Shown here piece by piece: positions 44,440-53,202 of a DNA stretch of 57,300 bases. The position numbers and the translations under genes are program-made. Origin of the DNA: Fortiea sp. LEGE XX443 (GTDB taxonomy: Bacteria > Cyanobacteriota > Cyanobacteriia > Cyanobacteriales > Nostocaceae). Under the pieces are notes generated by a model. It was given only the letters and a program-made list of their open reading frames with translations, did not search any database and was not told where the DNA came from. Location: assembly GCF_015206815.1 (NCBI RefSeq), contig NZ_JADEXZ010000032.1:1-57300 (forward strand), read 5' to 3'. Within the stretch, counting starts at the first letter, position 1. Each line of letters starts with the position of its first letter.

Positions 44440-45098
44440 TGCATTAATTCGGTTTTTTACAAGTTGTTAATTTATGTCTTGGGATCGATAATAACTCTTA
44501 AAACTTTATAAAAATCATCAATTTTTCCTAATCCGAAGGATTTTTTGCCAGTTATGTTTGTAAACTATAAATTTTTAATCCAATTTTTATAATTTATTAA
44601 CCTTGCTGGAAAACAATATCTAGGGAAGACTCATTTTCGTACTTGGCGGTAAAAGCTTTTTGATTAAGATTGTGGAAAATGTTAAACACCCTCTTTCCCA
44701 GTTCCTGGTTTCTTACTATCTGAGGCAGCAATCCTCAACCGAAGGCAATATGAACAATAGTTTTGCCAAATGTAAATTTTAATACGCTTTTTTGGCAGAC
44801 AGGATTTCAAACTCGTGATATTTATTGGAGAAGTTGCCCCAACAATCAAGTCAGGACAACTTCTGGTACACCCCTTGCACAATAAAAACAATATCAGTAT
44901 TCATAACTATTTGTTTGCCAATTTGGCAAAAATTTAGAATGAAGCGGTAAATCCAGCGTCGTGCTACTATATAGCCATTAAGAAATGGTTTTAAATGTAA
45001 TCATAGAAGCAGTTACTTAATCGAGTCTAAATAGTTAAATTGACTTCATTGCGTAAGTCCTAGCTCTCAGGAATCAACTAAGCTCAGTGAGGCTACTT
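44440..45098. other. Long AT-rich spacer
   Basis: Contains one doubtful Cys-rich minus-strand frame (listed at 44682) and, at 45050-45061, the 12-mer TGCGTAAGTCCT shared with 19221 and 54257. No tRNA or hairpin terminator found. The last part is the leader of the gene at 45099 with GTGAGG as ribosome site. Confidence 0.5.
44682..44891 (-). CDS. Doubtful Cys-rich small ORF, 69 aa
   Basis: Starts at a TTG (no ATG is available; TGA lies three codons upstream). The peptide has a CKGCTRSC cluster near its start, a lone Cys at SLKSC and a YCSYC pair, seven Cys in all, plus a basic stretch PKKRIK. The Cys spacing could bind zinc or an Fe-S cluster. Lack of a good start and of a ribosome site makes coding uncertain; it might be an eroded gene. 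Confidence 0.3.
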   Translation of the reverse strand: MFLLCKGCTRSCPDLIVGATSPINITSLKSCLPKKRIKIYIWQNYCSYCLRLRIAASDSKKPGTGKEGV

Positions 45099-45698
45099 AT
45101 GAATAATTATAAGCAAATCAACCTGAATCTCTGCGATGAACTTGACGCAGCCAGAAGACAGTTGAAATACGACCAAAAAAGTGGAATTGCAGCTTTAGAT
45201 AATATTTACCGCCGAGGTATAGTCCCAAACCAACTTTTAAATGGTCGTTATTGGGGTGAGTTTCTTGCCTCTAATTTCCACCCAGTTTTAGATAATTTGT
45301 TAGATATCATAACTAAAATTTGGCTACCTTGGGAAGGTAAAAAATTCGATGCTCAAAATAATACTGGAGATAATATTTTCACGAATGATGGTTTATTATT
45401 AGGACGCTTAATTTGGCCTTTCTATAATGGTTATGTTGTAGATAGTAGAGGGCGATCGCTTGCTTTCAAATTCCAATCATCTCTGGGTAGGTGTTTATTA
45501 GAGCCAGATATTGAAGTCTTGCGATTGAATTTTGATTTACCAGGTAATCCGCAGTTCCTGATTCGTGACTTGGTAGATCAATTAGTACAGATTGATGACG
45601 ATTTTTACCTAGGCAAAGCTGTGTTAAAACATCCTGAAGGAGGTTGGTTTTGTGCAGCTTATTTCACCCTCAGTTCTGGTTTAGTTACTCATAATTAA
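45099..45698 (+). CDS. Hypothetical protein, 199 aa
   Basis: I do not recognise this family. Start ATG 45099 is favoured over the GTG at 45087 because GTGAGG lies 7 bases before it. The protein is soluble: an N-terminal helical part (NLNLCDELDAARRQLKYDQKSG), then GRYWGEFLASNFHPVLDNLLD and a beta-rich end. The middle GLLLGRLIWPFYNGYVVDSRGRSLAFKFQSSLG may be a small lipocalin-like barrel, but this is a guess. A perfect terminator follows its stop, so it forms its own transcript. Confidence 0.75.
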   Translation: MNNYKQINLNLCDELDAARRQLKYDQKSGIAALDNIYRRGIVPNQLLNGRYWGEFLASNFHPVLDNLLDIITKIWLPWEGKKFDAQNNTGDNIFTNDGLLLGRLIWPFYNGYVVDSRGRSLAFKFQSSLGRCLLEPDIEVLRLNFDLPGNPQFLIRDLVDQLVQIDDDFYLGKAVLKHPEGGWFCAAYFTLSSGLVTHN

Positions 45699-45706
45699 AA
45701 GCTCAG

Positions 45707-45742
45707 ATCCCCGACTCCTTAAAGGAGTCGGGGATATTTTTG
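45707..45742 (+). terminator. Rho-independent terminator
   Basis: ATCCCCGACTCCTT (45707-45720) and AAGGAGTCGGGGAT (45722-45735) make a 14-bp perfect stem, followed by ATTTTT. It begins 9 bases after the stop of the 199-aa gene and is the clearest terminator in the window; it could also serve the minus-strand gene ending at 45777. Confidence 0.9.
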
Positions 45743-45776
45743 TGTATGTATTAATTACAAATTAGTATTTCCATTT

Positions 45777-46016
45777 CTAAGATTCAACAAAATAAATACA
45801 TTTATCACATACTTCAGATGGATTCACAGCACATTGGATGTAAGGCGATCGCGCATTAAATAAACAGTCATCTTTTCCCAGAAAATTCTTGTGTTTGCGG
45901 CTTTGATTCTGTTCTCGAACTTGCATCTGCGGTGAAGCGATTGCTGATAACATTCCGAGTAATATCCAAATAGTACCACAAAAAACCATTAAAATAAAAT
46001 CAAAAACGCGCCGCAT
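45777..46016 (-). CDS. DUF6464-like small membrane-anchored protein
   Basis: 79 residues from ATG 46016 (AGGTG about 8 bases upstream; the frame is open to a GTG at 46025). One membrane helix near the N-terminus (FDFILMVFCGTIWILLG) and a Cys-rich end: DDCLFNARSPYIQCAVNP and CDKCIYF. The C-x-FNARSPY-x-x-CAVNP-x-x-x-C-x-x-C pattern is that of the cyanobacterial DUF6464 proteins, which have no known function. The four Cys may bind metal. Confidence 0.75.
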   Translation of the reverse strand: MRRVFDFILMVFCGTIWILLGMLSAIASPQMQVREQNQSRKHKNFLGKDDCLFNARSPYIQCAVNPSEVCDKCIYFVES

Positions 46017-46025
46017 ATTCAACAC

Positions 46026-46406
46026 CTAGCTAAAATACTAACTGCAAAGATTTTAGCGATTCTATGGTAATTGCTTCATCCGTCATTAGACATTCATCTT
46101 TGGTAAAGAAAAATGATTAGTAACATGTGAAAAAGCATAAATACACATAAAATACAAGTGTTAAATGTTATATGAGTAGTCGGACACAATAAAATTCATG
46201 GGTAAAGATAGGTGACAGGTTACAGTCAAAAATTTGTGTAATTAATTCTGTCTAATTACTTATCTATATTATTTCTACCACGGTAGTTAGCTGTAAGCTC
46301 ATTAATGTCTGTTGAAGATTAATCAACAAAAGGTAGTATAATTTACTCGGTTATTGTATTATTTAACCAAAAATTTTTTCAAGCAAATAATTTTGGTATT
46401 GCTCTA
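46026..46406. other. AT-rich spacer, no gene seen
   Basis: No protein-like frame on either strand. GGTGACAGGTTACAG near 46210 is a degenerate trace of the GTGACAG heptamer found at 8201. Probably holds the divergent promoters of the DUF6464-like gene and the cyclic-nucleotide-domain gene. Confidence 0.45.
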
Positions 46407-46775
46407 ATGTTAAGTCCAGTAATTACAATCAGTATTTTTCAAAAACAAGCCGCTCCTCAAATATATTCAGCAGGTCAAGTTATTTTTGAAGAAGGACAGT
46501 CTGGTGATTGTATGTTTGGTATTGTCGAAGGAGAAGTAGACATATTAGTAAAAGGTAAAGTCGTAGAGACAATTACAGATGGGAATATTTTTGGCACAGG
46601 TGTACTAGTTTGGATCAAAAATCGTACCTATACTGCGATCGCTAAAACTGATTGTAACCTCATATCTCTGGACGAAAAAAGATTTCTCTTCGCCGTTCAG
46701 GAAGCACCTATGTTTGCACTGCATGTAATTAAAAATTATTCAGAGCGCTTGTCTCGCTTGCAACACATGGTTTAG
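46407..46775 (+). CDS. Cyclic-nucleotide-binding-domain protein
   Basis: A 122-residue single cNMP-binding (CAP-like) beta barrel: QVIFEEGQSGDCMFGIVEGEVDI is the first half, IFGTGVLVWIKNRTYTAIAKT the phosphate-binding cassette, ending in the long C helix (ALHVIKNYSERLSRLQ). There is no DNA-binding domain. In the cassette the usual FGE reads FGT, losing the Glu that grips the ribose in cAMP binders, while Arg is kept, so ligand binding is doubtful. Such proteins often work as stand-alone sensors or adaptors. Confidence 0.88.
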   Translation: MLSPVITISIFQKQAAPQIYSAGQVIFEEGQSGDCMFGIVEGEVDILVKGKVVETITDGNIFGTGVLVWIKNRTYTAIAKTDCNLISLDEKRFLFAVQEAPMFALHVIKNYSERLSRLQHMV

Positions 46776-46993
46776 AGTCAAATCTACCACTAGCAAATCA
46801 TATCCAAAATAAAGAGCGATCGCAGTTCCGTGTAAGCGATCGCCTAGCTTATAGCCTATAAAACCCTGAACAAAGTAATCGATTACTAAAATTATATTTT
46901 CACTCGCTTCATTCAGGTTGCAGGGTTAGTCCCCTCAGGGGTATAACCCCTTAACACTGCGATCTTATTTATACTGATATTAGTTCGCCTAAT

Positions 46994-47533
46994 TTACAAC
47001 AAAATCAGAACGCTATCCCGTAAATGAAAATCAGCCTCAGTACCTTTATGTGCTAATGCCCAATAAGAAATTTGACTGCTTTTTTGTTTAACCACAGTAG
47101 TAATTGCAACATCAATGGCTGGCTCTGAGGAGACGATTTTAGTTAAATCCACACTTAAATTTAAAGCTAAAAGATTAGCCTGATGTTCAACCAGGAATGG
47201 CAAGTTAGTAAAGGCTGTTTCCTCTTGCATACCTTGACGATAGCCATCAAAACGATAGACATTCCAATGTCCTGCGGGGGAGAGGTTAAATTCCCAGTAC
47301 CGTTGGGAGTCTACAATCCCAACAAAGAACTCAAAGCAAGTGTCTTCCCAAAGTTCGTGTTTTCGGGTTGGTGTATCTGACGGTGAAGCAATGATAATTT
47401 CTGTTAAGTCGCCGAGTAAGTTGTAAGTAACAGCAAGTTGATGAGCATTTCGGGCGATATTACCTGTAATCTGCACATCAGGTAGCAAGTTGTCAGACGC
47501 AAAGGGTTGCAAAGAGAATTTCTGCTCGTTCAT
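46994..47533 (-). CDS. DOMON-like domain protein
   Basis: A 179-residue beta-sandwich protein with ELWEDTCFEFFVG, YWEFNLSPAGHWNVYRFDGYR and YWALAHKGTEADFHLRDS, the pattern of the DOMON-like group (related to haem- or sugar-binding DOMON and CBM9 domains). No signal peptide, so cytoplasmic. It is coupled to the phosphotransferase gene upstream: its ATG overlaps that gene's TGA (ATGA). Joint work on a sugar or sugar-phosphate is a fair guess. Confidence 0.8.
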   Translation of the reverse strand: MNEQKFSLQPFASDNLLPDVQITGNIARNAHQLAVTYNLLGDLTEIIIASPSDTPTRKHELWEDTCFEFFVGIVDSQRYWEFNLSPAGHWNVYRFDGYRQGMQEETAFTNLPFLVEHQANLLALNLSVDLTKIVSSEPAIDVAITTVVKQKSSQISYWALAHKGTEADFHLRDSVLILL

Positions 47534-48648
47534 TTCATATCCTGAATAATGTTGCGAATCTGGCTTTCTTGAGATTCGATACTTTCGGTTAGCTTAAACT
47601 GAACGATCGCCCTTGCTAAGTTATGTTCTGGATGCTTAACTTTAAAGTAGACGTTCCCTGCTAAGTAATCTGCAAAGAATCGCAGTCCTAATTCAAAAGC
47701 AATTAAACGAATACCATCATAGATGTAGGCATAATCATTTTCAGTTAGAAACGCCTTGGCGACAGCAAGATAACCTTGTAAAATTCCTTGACACAAATCA
47801 GTGTCAAAATAAACACTATCCCATTCCTCAGTTTCTTCACCAGCCGGATTGCAACCAGAACGCAAACAGTCACCAATATCGTAATGTACCAATCCAGGCT
47901 TTACCGTATCAAGGTCTATCACACTGACAGCTTTTTGCGTCGTAGTGTCAAACATGACATTATTGATTTTGGGATCACCGTGCATCAGGCGTAATGGTAG
48001 TTTGCCTTGTGCTTTGGCATGTTCTAGAATGTGTGCAAAATTCGTGCGATCGCTGACAAACTGCAAGCAATAATTGACTTCAGGGGATAATTGCGGACTA
48101 GTGTTTGCTAAAACTTCTTGATAATGACCCAGGTAAAGCGGTGTAATGTGGAAACCGACAAGAGTATCTGCCAGTCTTTCTGCTGGTAAATCACTGATCA
48201 AATTGTGAAACATCCCCAAGGCATAGCCAATTTCTTTGGCATATCCTATATTTGGCATTGTGTCGAAAGACTGTGAGTTTTGAATAAAGCTAATTGCTCG
48301 CCAAAAAGAACCATCAGCATCAATGCAATAATCTTGAGCATCCTTGGTTGACAGTACCCGTGGTACTTCCCAGCGACGGTTGAGGGGTGTGTGTTGCAAA
48401 CGTTGATAAACATGATCGCTAAAAACGCGCATATTCTGCATAATCAGCCGCGGCTGACGAAACACCTGGGTATTGATGCGTTGCAGGACAAAATACTGTT
48501 CTGTAGCAGAATTGAGTGTGACTAGGAATGTGTCATTAATATTGCCACTGCCAAATGCGGCAACACTCCTAACGTTATCCTGAATCACAAATTGCTCGGC
48601 AATTACAACTAAATTCTCCGCGCTCTGCTTGCTGATAACTGTTGTCAT
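47530..48648 (-). CDS. Aminoglycoside phosphotransferase-fold kinase (NahK-like)
   Basis: About 372 residues. Kinase motifs: RLMHGDPKINNVMFD holds the catalytic Asp and metal-binding Asn, and VSVIDLDTVKPG the metal Asp; the N lobe has FVLQRINTQVF. This arrangement resembles N-acetylhexosamine 1-kinases more than antibiotic kinases. Likely phosphorylates a sugar or amino-sugar. Start: the frame is open to 48690, but ATG 48648 (MTTVISKQ) is favoured. First gene of a two-gene operon with the DOMON-like protein. Confidence 0.85.
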   Translation of the reverse strand: MTTVISKQSAENLVVIAEQFVIQDNVRSVAAFGSGNINDTFLVTLNSATEQYFVLQRINTQVFRQPRLIMQNMRVFSDHVYQRLQHTPLNRRWEVPRVLSTKDAQDYCIDADGSFWRAISFIQNSQSFDTMPNIGYAKEIGYALGMFHNLISDLPAERLADTLVGFHITPLYLGHYQEVLANTSPQLSPEVNYCLQFVSDRTNFAHILEHAKAQGKLPLRLMHGDPKINNVMFDTTTQKAVSVIDLDTVKPGLVHYDIGDCLRSGCNPAGEETEEWDSVYFDTDLCQGILQGYLAVAKAFLTENDYAYIYDGIRLIAFELGLRFFADYLAGNVYFKVKHPEHNLARAIVQFKLTESIESQESQIRNIIQDMK

Positions 48649-49100
48649 ATTTATTTTTTCCCACTCCCCACGCAAAATGCACAAAAGCAATAGCAGACAT
48701 GTTAACTCAAGTGTTGGCTTCAGGGTGTATCAATGTGTTGCGACTGTAAAGTTTTACCTATTTTTGTGAGATGTCTGACATTTTGCGTTTGCTAATCAAG
48801 TAAATAGAAAAGTGAGGAGAAGTCGTCAACAGGAGCCACTTATATGAAGAAATAACTCAGTACAACTGCCAGATGTTGCCGTTATAACCACGCAGTAATC
48901 AACTTTGGGAACTTTGCGGAGCATCTTCAGTCTAACGGATTGGACAGAAAACGTTACGTAAAATTCCGCAATTGCCACCAGGACAACTGAATACATATCA
49001 TGTCATCTTTAACTAGAAAATCAGTAAGTGGTAGTTATTTTATAAATTTCCACTACCTCCATAACGCGATCGCTTTATATATATTTAGATTGTTCCTCCT
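48649..49100. other. AT-rich spacer, no gene seen
   Basis: Only very short frames are present (for example 10 codons near 48770). No hairpin or repeat stands out. It lies between the divergent phosphotransferase gene and the 59-aa gene. Confidence 0.45.
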
Positions 49101-49280
49101 ATGTCCGCAAAACACACCAAAATTAAATTTCCCTTTTGGCAGTATCTCAACCAACCCTTATTTAGCCGTGATTCTAATTTAGAATTAAATCCTCGTCGCT
49201 TTGCTCGTAGCTGGCGTATTGGACTTCTCAAAAGATGTTGGCATAAAGAATGTGATGCCAAGGGACATCAACAATCATAA
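49101..49280 (+). CDS. Small basic protein, 59 aa
   Basis: Below usual ORF cut-offs but reads as a real protein: MSAKHTKIKFPFWQYLNQPL, then LELNPRRFARSWRIGLLKRCWHKE and a polar end. Arg/Lys/Trp-rich, no membrane span. The upstream TTCCTCCT is not a ribosome site, so translation start is not proven. A palindrome with a T-run 28 bases after its stop (49308-49346) looks like a terminator, which supports a gene here. Family not recognised. Confidence 0.5.
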   Translation: MSAKHTKIKFPFWQYLNQPLFSRDSNLELNPRRFARSWRIGLLKRCWHKECDAKGHQQS

Positions 49281-49307
49281 ATTTAGATATTAAGTAAATA
49301 TTCGTAG

Positions 49308-49350
49308 TGTCTGTAGAGACATTGTATTGCAACGTCTCTACAGACATTTT
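49308..49350 (+). terminator. Palindromic repeat acting as likely terminator
   Basis: TGTCTGTAGAGAC (49308-49320) pairs with GTCTCTACAGACA (49334-49346), 13 bp with a 13-base loop, followed by TTTTTAG. It is a longer copy of the stem at 16308-16335, so a dispersed palindrome placed at gene ends. Confidence 0.65.
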
Positions 49351-50009
49351 TAGTTTGTGAAAATTCTTATCCGAACTGTATGGCGCGATCGCCGTAGATG
49401 AATTGCACATCGGAAACTGTTCCAGCGATGAAACCAGAAAGTCATGCTGTGAAAGAAGCCTGCAAAACTCTGCTCGTTATAATTGTTAGCTAATAGTTAT
49501 TTTTTAACTTTAGTTAATCTCTTATTAACCCATCCTATTTTTAGTCATCTAGCTAGTATCAAATAAATTTTTTGATGCTTTTTGACATAGTTAACCGCAA
49601 ATAAAGAAGCTAGACCTAATATGAGCAAATGTTTCAATTTCATGACTTAAATTTTATTAATATATTTAATAGTACTCGCTCTGATAACTTGTAATTTAAA
49701 TTGATTATTACTTAATAAGTATGAATTGCTAAAGCTTTCAAGATGGCAAGCTAATTGTTTCTTGATAAATATTTCAAATAAAATATAAAGTTATTATTGA
49801 GATTTCGTTAATTTTTATTAATTTAACAAAATATTTATAAATTAATAGGATGCAAATAACAGATATTTCTAGTAGAATTTTTATGATTAAATCTAAAAAT
49901 CCAAGTTAATTAAACATAATTGTAGATATCCAGAATTTTTACTGGAAAAAATTTTAAAACTTAGGATTCATGATTTTTAACAATTTATCAACTTCTGCAA
50001 CAGGCATAT
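49351..50009. other. Very AT-rich spacer, no gene seen
   Basis: Over 650 bases with long A/T runs and stops in every frame. It precedes the GAF histidine kinase and presumably holds its promoter. A HIP1-like GCGATCGC is at about 49383. Confidence 0.5.
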
Positions 50010-51299
50010 ATGAGCAAAGCCAGTGTTAAAACAAGTTTGTTGCAAAAGCAACTGTGGCAGCGCGAAAGACGAGCGATCGCATTATTATCCTGTTTAAACT
50101 ATCGATCTGGGGAACTATGTAACTATCTACATAGCATTGCCTGCGGAGTGAGTGAATTGCTGGAAGTACATTGGTCTGTGGTAACGCTGTGCCAAAAAGG
50201 TTTTGAGACAGTATTAGCCAGCAGTATTGATATGGGTGAAGGTGAACATGTCTATTCACTACATGGTTCACTCGTTGGTACTGTAATAGAAATTGGTCGT
50301 CCCTTAGCAGTAGCAAATGCCGTAAAAAATCCACAGTATGGAGAGATTCCCCAAGGTTACTATGCTTATTTGGGCATACCATTGCGGACTGCTGAAGGGA
50401 AAGTGATTGGTACTGTCTGCTCTTTTTATCGCGAGCCACGAGAGTTCACACCAGAAGAAATCCAAGTAGCAGAAGTATTTGCTGAACGTGCAGCTACAGC
50501 AATTGATAATTATCATCTCTACCAGCAACAGTGCGAGTTTAATCAAATTTTGGAGTCTGAAGTCGAAAAACGCACCGCCGAACTGCGGACAGCACAAGCC
50601 AAGCTTGTAGAACAAGAACGACTAGCAGCCATTGGTGAATTTGCAGCCATGATTGTCCATGAAATTCGTAATCCCTTGACCACAATGATCATGGGATTGA
50701 AGTATTTCAAAAAAACTATTTTGAATGAAGCTGCTAAAGAGCGATTATCGTTAGCACTCAGCGAAGCCAGTCGTTTAGAAAATCTGCTGAGTGAAATTTT
50801 GCTTTACGCCAAGCCTCAAGTTTTGCATCTCGGTGAATTGGATGTGAATGAATTCATTCATGAGTTGCTCAAATCAATTGGTGACATGCCAGAAGCACTC
50901 TCAAGAAAAATTGATTTTATCCCAGGCTCATCTACAGTCAAAATTTTAGGTGATAAAGATAAGCTCAAACAAGTATTTATCAATATTATCCGTAATGCCT
51001 GTGAGGCCGTTTCCCCAGGAGATGTGATTAGATGGGAAGTCAAAAATTCATCTCCAGGTAAAGTGGGGATCAATGTTTGCAATGGCGGTGAACCAATTCC
51101 CCCAGAGATTCTATCCAAGCTAACTCAGCCATTTTTCTCCACAAAATCTGGTGGTACTGGGTTGGGGTTGGCGATTACCAAACGCATTGTCAATGCTCAT
51201 GGTGGGGAATTCTCCATTCATTCTGATGCACCATCAGGTACTACTGTGACGGTGCAATTACCTGTGGTTATGCCTCAAAACCTGATGCACAGATGCTAG
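50010..51299 (+). CDS. GAF-domain sensor histidine kinase
   Basis: 429 residues, cytoplasmic. A GAF domain (about 30-175) with GYYAYLGIPLRTAEGKVIGT is followed by a coiled coil and the kinase core: MIVHEIRNPLTT (His217), N box IIRNACEAV, G1 VCNGGEPI, G2 GGTGLGLAITKRI. The core is of the NtrB-like HisKA subgroup. No receiver domain and no regulator gene next to it. The ABC exporter half begins 113 bases downstream on the same strand; co-regulation is possible but unproven. The other GAF kinase in the window (11696) belongs to a different subgroup. Confidence 0.92.
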   Translation: MSKASVKTSLLQKQLWQRERRAIALLSCLNYRSGELCNYLHSIACGVSELLEVHWSVVTLCQKGFETVLASSIDMGEGEHVYSLHGSLVGTVIEIGRPLAVANAVKNPQYGEIPQGYYAYLGIPLRTAEGKVIGTVCSFYREPREFTPEEIQVAEVFAERAATAIDNYHLYQQQCEFNQILESEVEKRTAELRTAQAKLVEQERLAAIGEFAAMIVHEIRNPLTTMIMGLKYFKKTILNEAAKERLSLALSEASRLENLLSEILLYAKPQVLHLGELDVNEFIHELLKSIGDMPEALSRKIDFIPGSSTVKILGDKDKLKQVFINIIRNACEAVSPGDVIRWEVKNSSPGKVGINVCNGGEPIPPEILSKLTQPFFSTKSGGTGLGLAITKRIVNAHGGEFSIHSDAPSGTTVTVQLPVVMPQNLMHRC

Positions 51300-51411
51300 T
51301 ACTCTGTCGTAAGGTATTTGTCCCATATTCCTCAATCCAAAATCTAAAATTCTTCAGCCAGCCAAAAGGTAAGGGATAATTTGTGAAAGATACAGGCAGG
51401 GGTGAATACCA

Positions 51412-53202
51412 TTGGTGCAACAACCAGAACTCCAGCAAAATTCCTCAATGCAGTCAATCCAGCGGGTACTAGAGAGTTTACGCCATTACCGATGGATTTC
51501 ATTGGGAGCTTTGATTAGTCTCTTACTATTGACAGCTGCGAATGCGGTTACTCCCCAGCTATTTCGCTGGGGAATTGATCAAGGCATTAACCAGCAAAAC
51601 TCACAAATAGTACTTTACAGCGCCGCGTGGATGGTAGTGGCCGCGATCGCTCGTGGTGTGTTTAATTTTGGCCAAAGCTATTTGGCAGAAGCCGCTTCTC
51701 AAGGTGTCGCCTATGACCTGCGTAACAAAATTTTCAGCAAAATTCAAAACCTCAGTTTTAGCTATCATGACCAGTCGCAGACTTCTCAACTTTTAACCCG
51801 TGTCACCAGCGACATCGAGCAAATCCGCACATTTGTAGGCACTAGCTTGATTCAAGTCATCGGCGGATTGGTGACATTACTTACTATTGCCGTGATTTTG
51901 CTAGTCATGAACTGGCGACTAGCCTTAATTACCTTAACAGTAGTACCGATATCAGCATGGTTGATGGCGCGATTTATTATCCGTAATGATCGATTATTCC
52001 GGCAGATCCAAGAGCAACTGAGCAACCTGAATGCTGTATTGCAAGAGAACTTACTGGGAGTCAGAGTAGTCAAAGCCTTCGTGCGGGAGTCTGCCGAAAA
52101 GTCGCGTTACACAACCTTGAATGATGCCCTTGTCACGGCAAACATGCAAGCCATTCGCGCCATCCGCAACACCTTCCCGTTTATCTTTTTGCTGAGTAAT
52201 TTAGTGACCCTGGCGGTTTTTGGCTATGGAGGAGCGCAGGTAATTGGTGGTAGGTTTTCCGTTGGTGAACTGGTGGCGTTTAACTCCTACCTGGTGTTGA
52301 TTTTACAACCAATTTTGTTAATTGGCTTTGCTGCCCCGGCGATCGCCCAAGCCGCCGCCTCGGCTGCACGCGTCTTTGAAGTAGTAGATGCCGCAGTTGA
52401 GATCCGCGATCGCGCCAATGCCATGCCATTTGAAACTTGCGGTGGCAGAATTACCTTTGAGAACGTCTGTTTTCGCTACCCCGGAGCCACAACCGAAGCC
52501 CTGAAAAATGTTTCCTTTGAAACCAAACCCAATGAACTAATCGCCGTTCTGGGCATGACAGGTTCAGGGAAAAGCACAATTATGAACTTAATTCCCCGCT
52601 TTTACGATGTCACAAAAGGAGCAATTCGGATTGACGGGCGGGATGTGCGAGATTTTACCCTCAAAAGTCTGAGAACCCATATTGGCATTGTGTTCCAAGA
52701 AACAACCCTATTCTCTGGCACTATCCGCGAGAATATCGCCTATGCCAAACCCAACACCACCTTAGAACAGGTAGTTGAGGTGGCGAAAACTGCCCAAATT
52801 CATGATTTCATTAGCAGTCTGCCCGATGGCTACAACACGATTGTGGGTGAACGCGGCGTTGGTTTATCTGGGGGACAAAAACAACGCATAGCGATCGCAC
52901 GGACTTTACTCACCGATTACAGTATCCTGATTTTGGATGACAGTACTTCTGCTGTGGATGCCAAAACAGCGGCGCAAATTCAAGCCGAACTCGATGATTT
53001 AATGCGCCAAAAAGCTTGCGTCACTTTTGTTGTGGCTCAACGCATCAGCACCGTTAAGAATGCCGATCGCATTTTTTTAATCGATAAAGGACAATTGGTA
53101 GCCCAAGGAACCCATGAGGAATTGATGCAAACCAGTCCCCTCTATGGTGCAATTTTGGAATCTCAAATCAAGCAGAAGCAATCTACTTCTTCAATTGTCT
53201 AG
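51412..53202 (+). CDS. ABC exporter half with degenerate ATP site (partner 1)
   Basis: 596 residues: six-helix exporter domain then an ABC ATPase. Walker A GMTGSGKST and signature LSGGQ are normal, but the Walker B end reads LDDSTSAVD (Asp at about 510 in place of the catalytic Glu) and the H-loop reads VAQRIST (Gln at about 543 in place of His). These are the marks of the degenerate subunit in heterodimeric exporters of the TM287/288 or BmrCD type. Start TTG 51412 is taken because AGGGG lies 9 bases upstream; GTG 51415 is also possible. Its 3' end overlaps the convergent DUF4058 gene by 20 bases. The likely partner is at 54338. Confidence 0.92.
   Translation: MVQQPELQQNSSMQSIQRVLESLRHYRWISLGALISLLLLTAANAVTPQLFRWGIDQGINQQNSQIVLYSAAWMVVAAIARGVFNFGQSYLAEAASQGVAYDLRNKIFSKIQNLSFSYHDQSQTSQLLTRVTSDIEQIRTFVGTSLIQVIGGLVTLLTIAVILLVMNWRLALITLTVVPISAWLMARFIIRNDRLFRQIQEQLSNLNAVLQENLLGVRVVKAFVRESAEKSRYTTLNDALVTANMQAIRAIRNTFPFIFLLSNLVTLAVFGYGGAQVIGGRFSVGELVAFNSYLVLILQPILLIGFAAPAIAQAAASAARVFEVVDAAVEIRDRANAMPFETCGGRITFENVCFRYPGATTEALKNVSFETKPNELIAVLGMTGSGKSTIMNLIPRFYDVTKGAIRIDGRDVRDFTLKSLRTHIGIVFQETTLFSGTIRENIAYAKPNTTLEQVVEVAKTAQIHDFISSLPDGYNTIVGERGVGLSGGQKQRIAIARTLLTDYSILILDDSTSAVDAKTAAQIQAELDDLMRQKACVTFVVAQRISTVKNADRIFLIDKGQLVAQGTHEELMQTSPLYGAILESQIKQKQSTSSIV

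Noticed and set aside
49000-49182. 60-codon frame overlapping the small gene at 49101
   Set aside because: Out of frame with the more protein-like 59-aa reading at 49101-49280.
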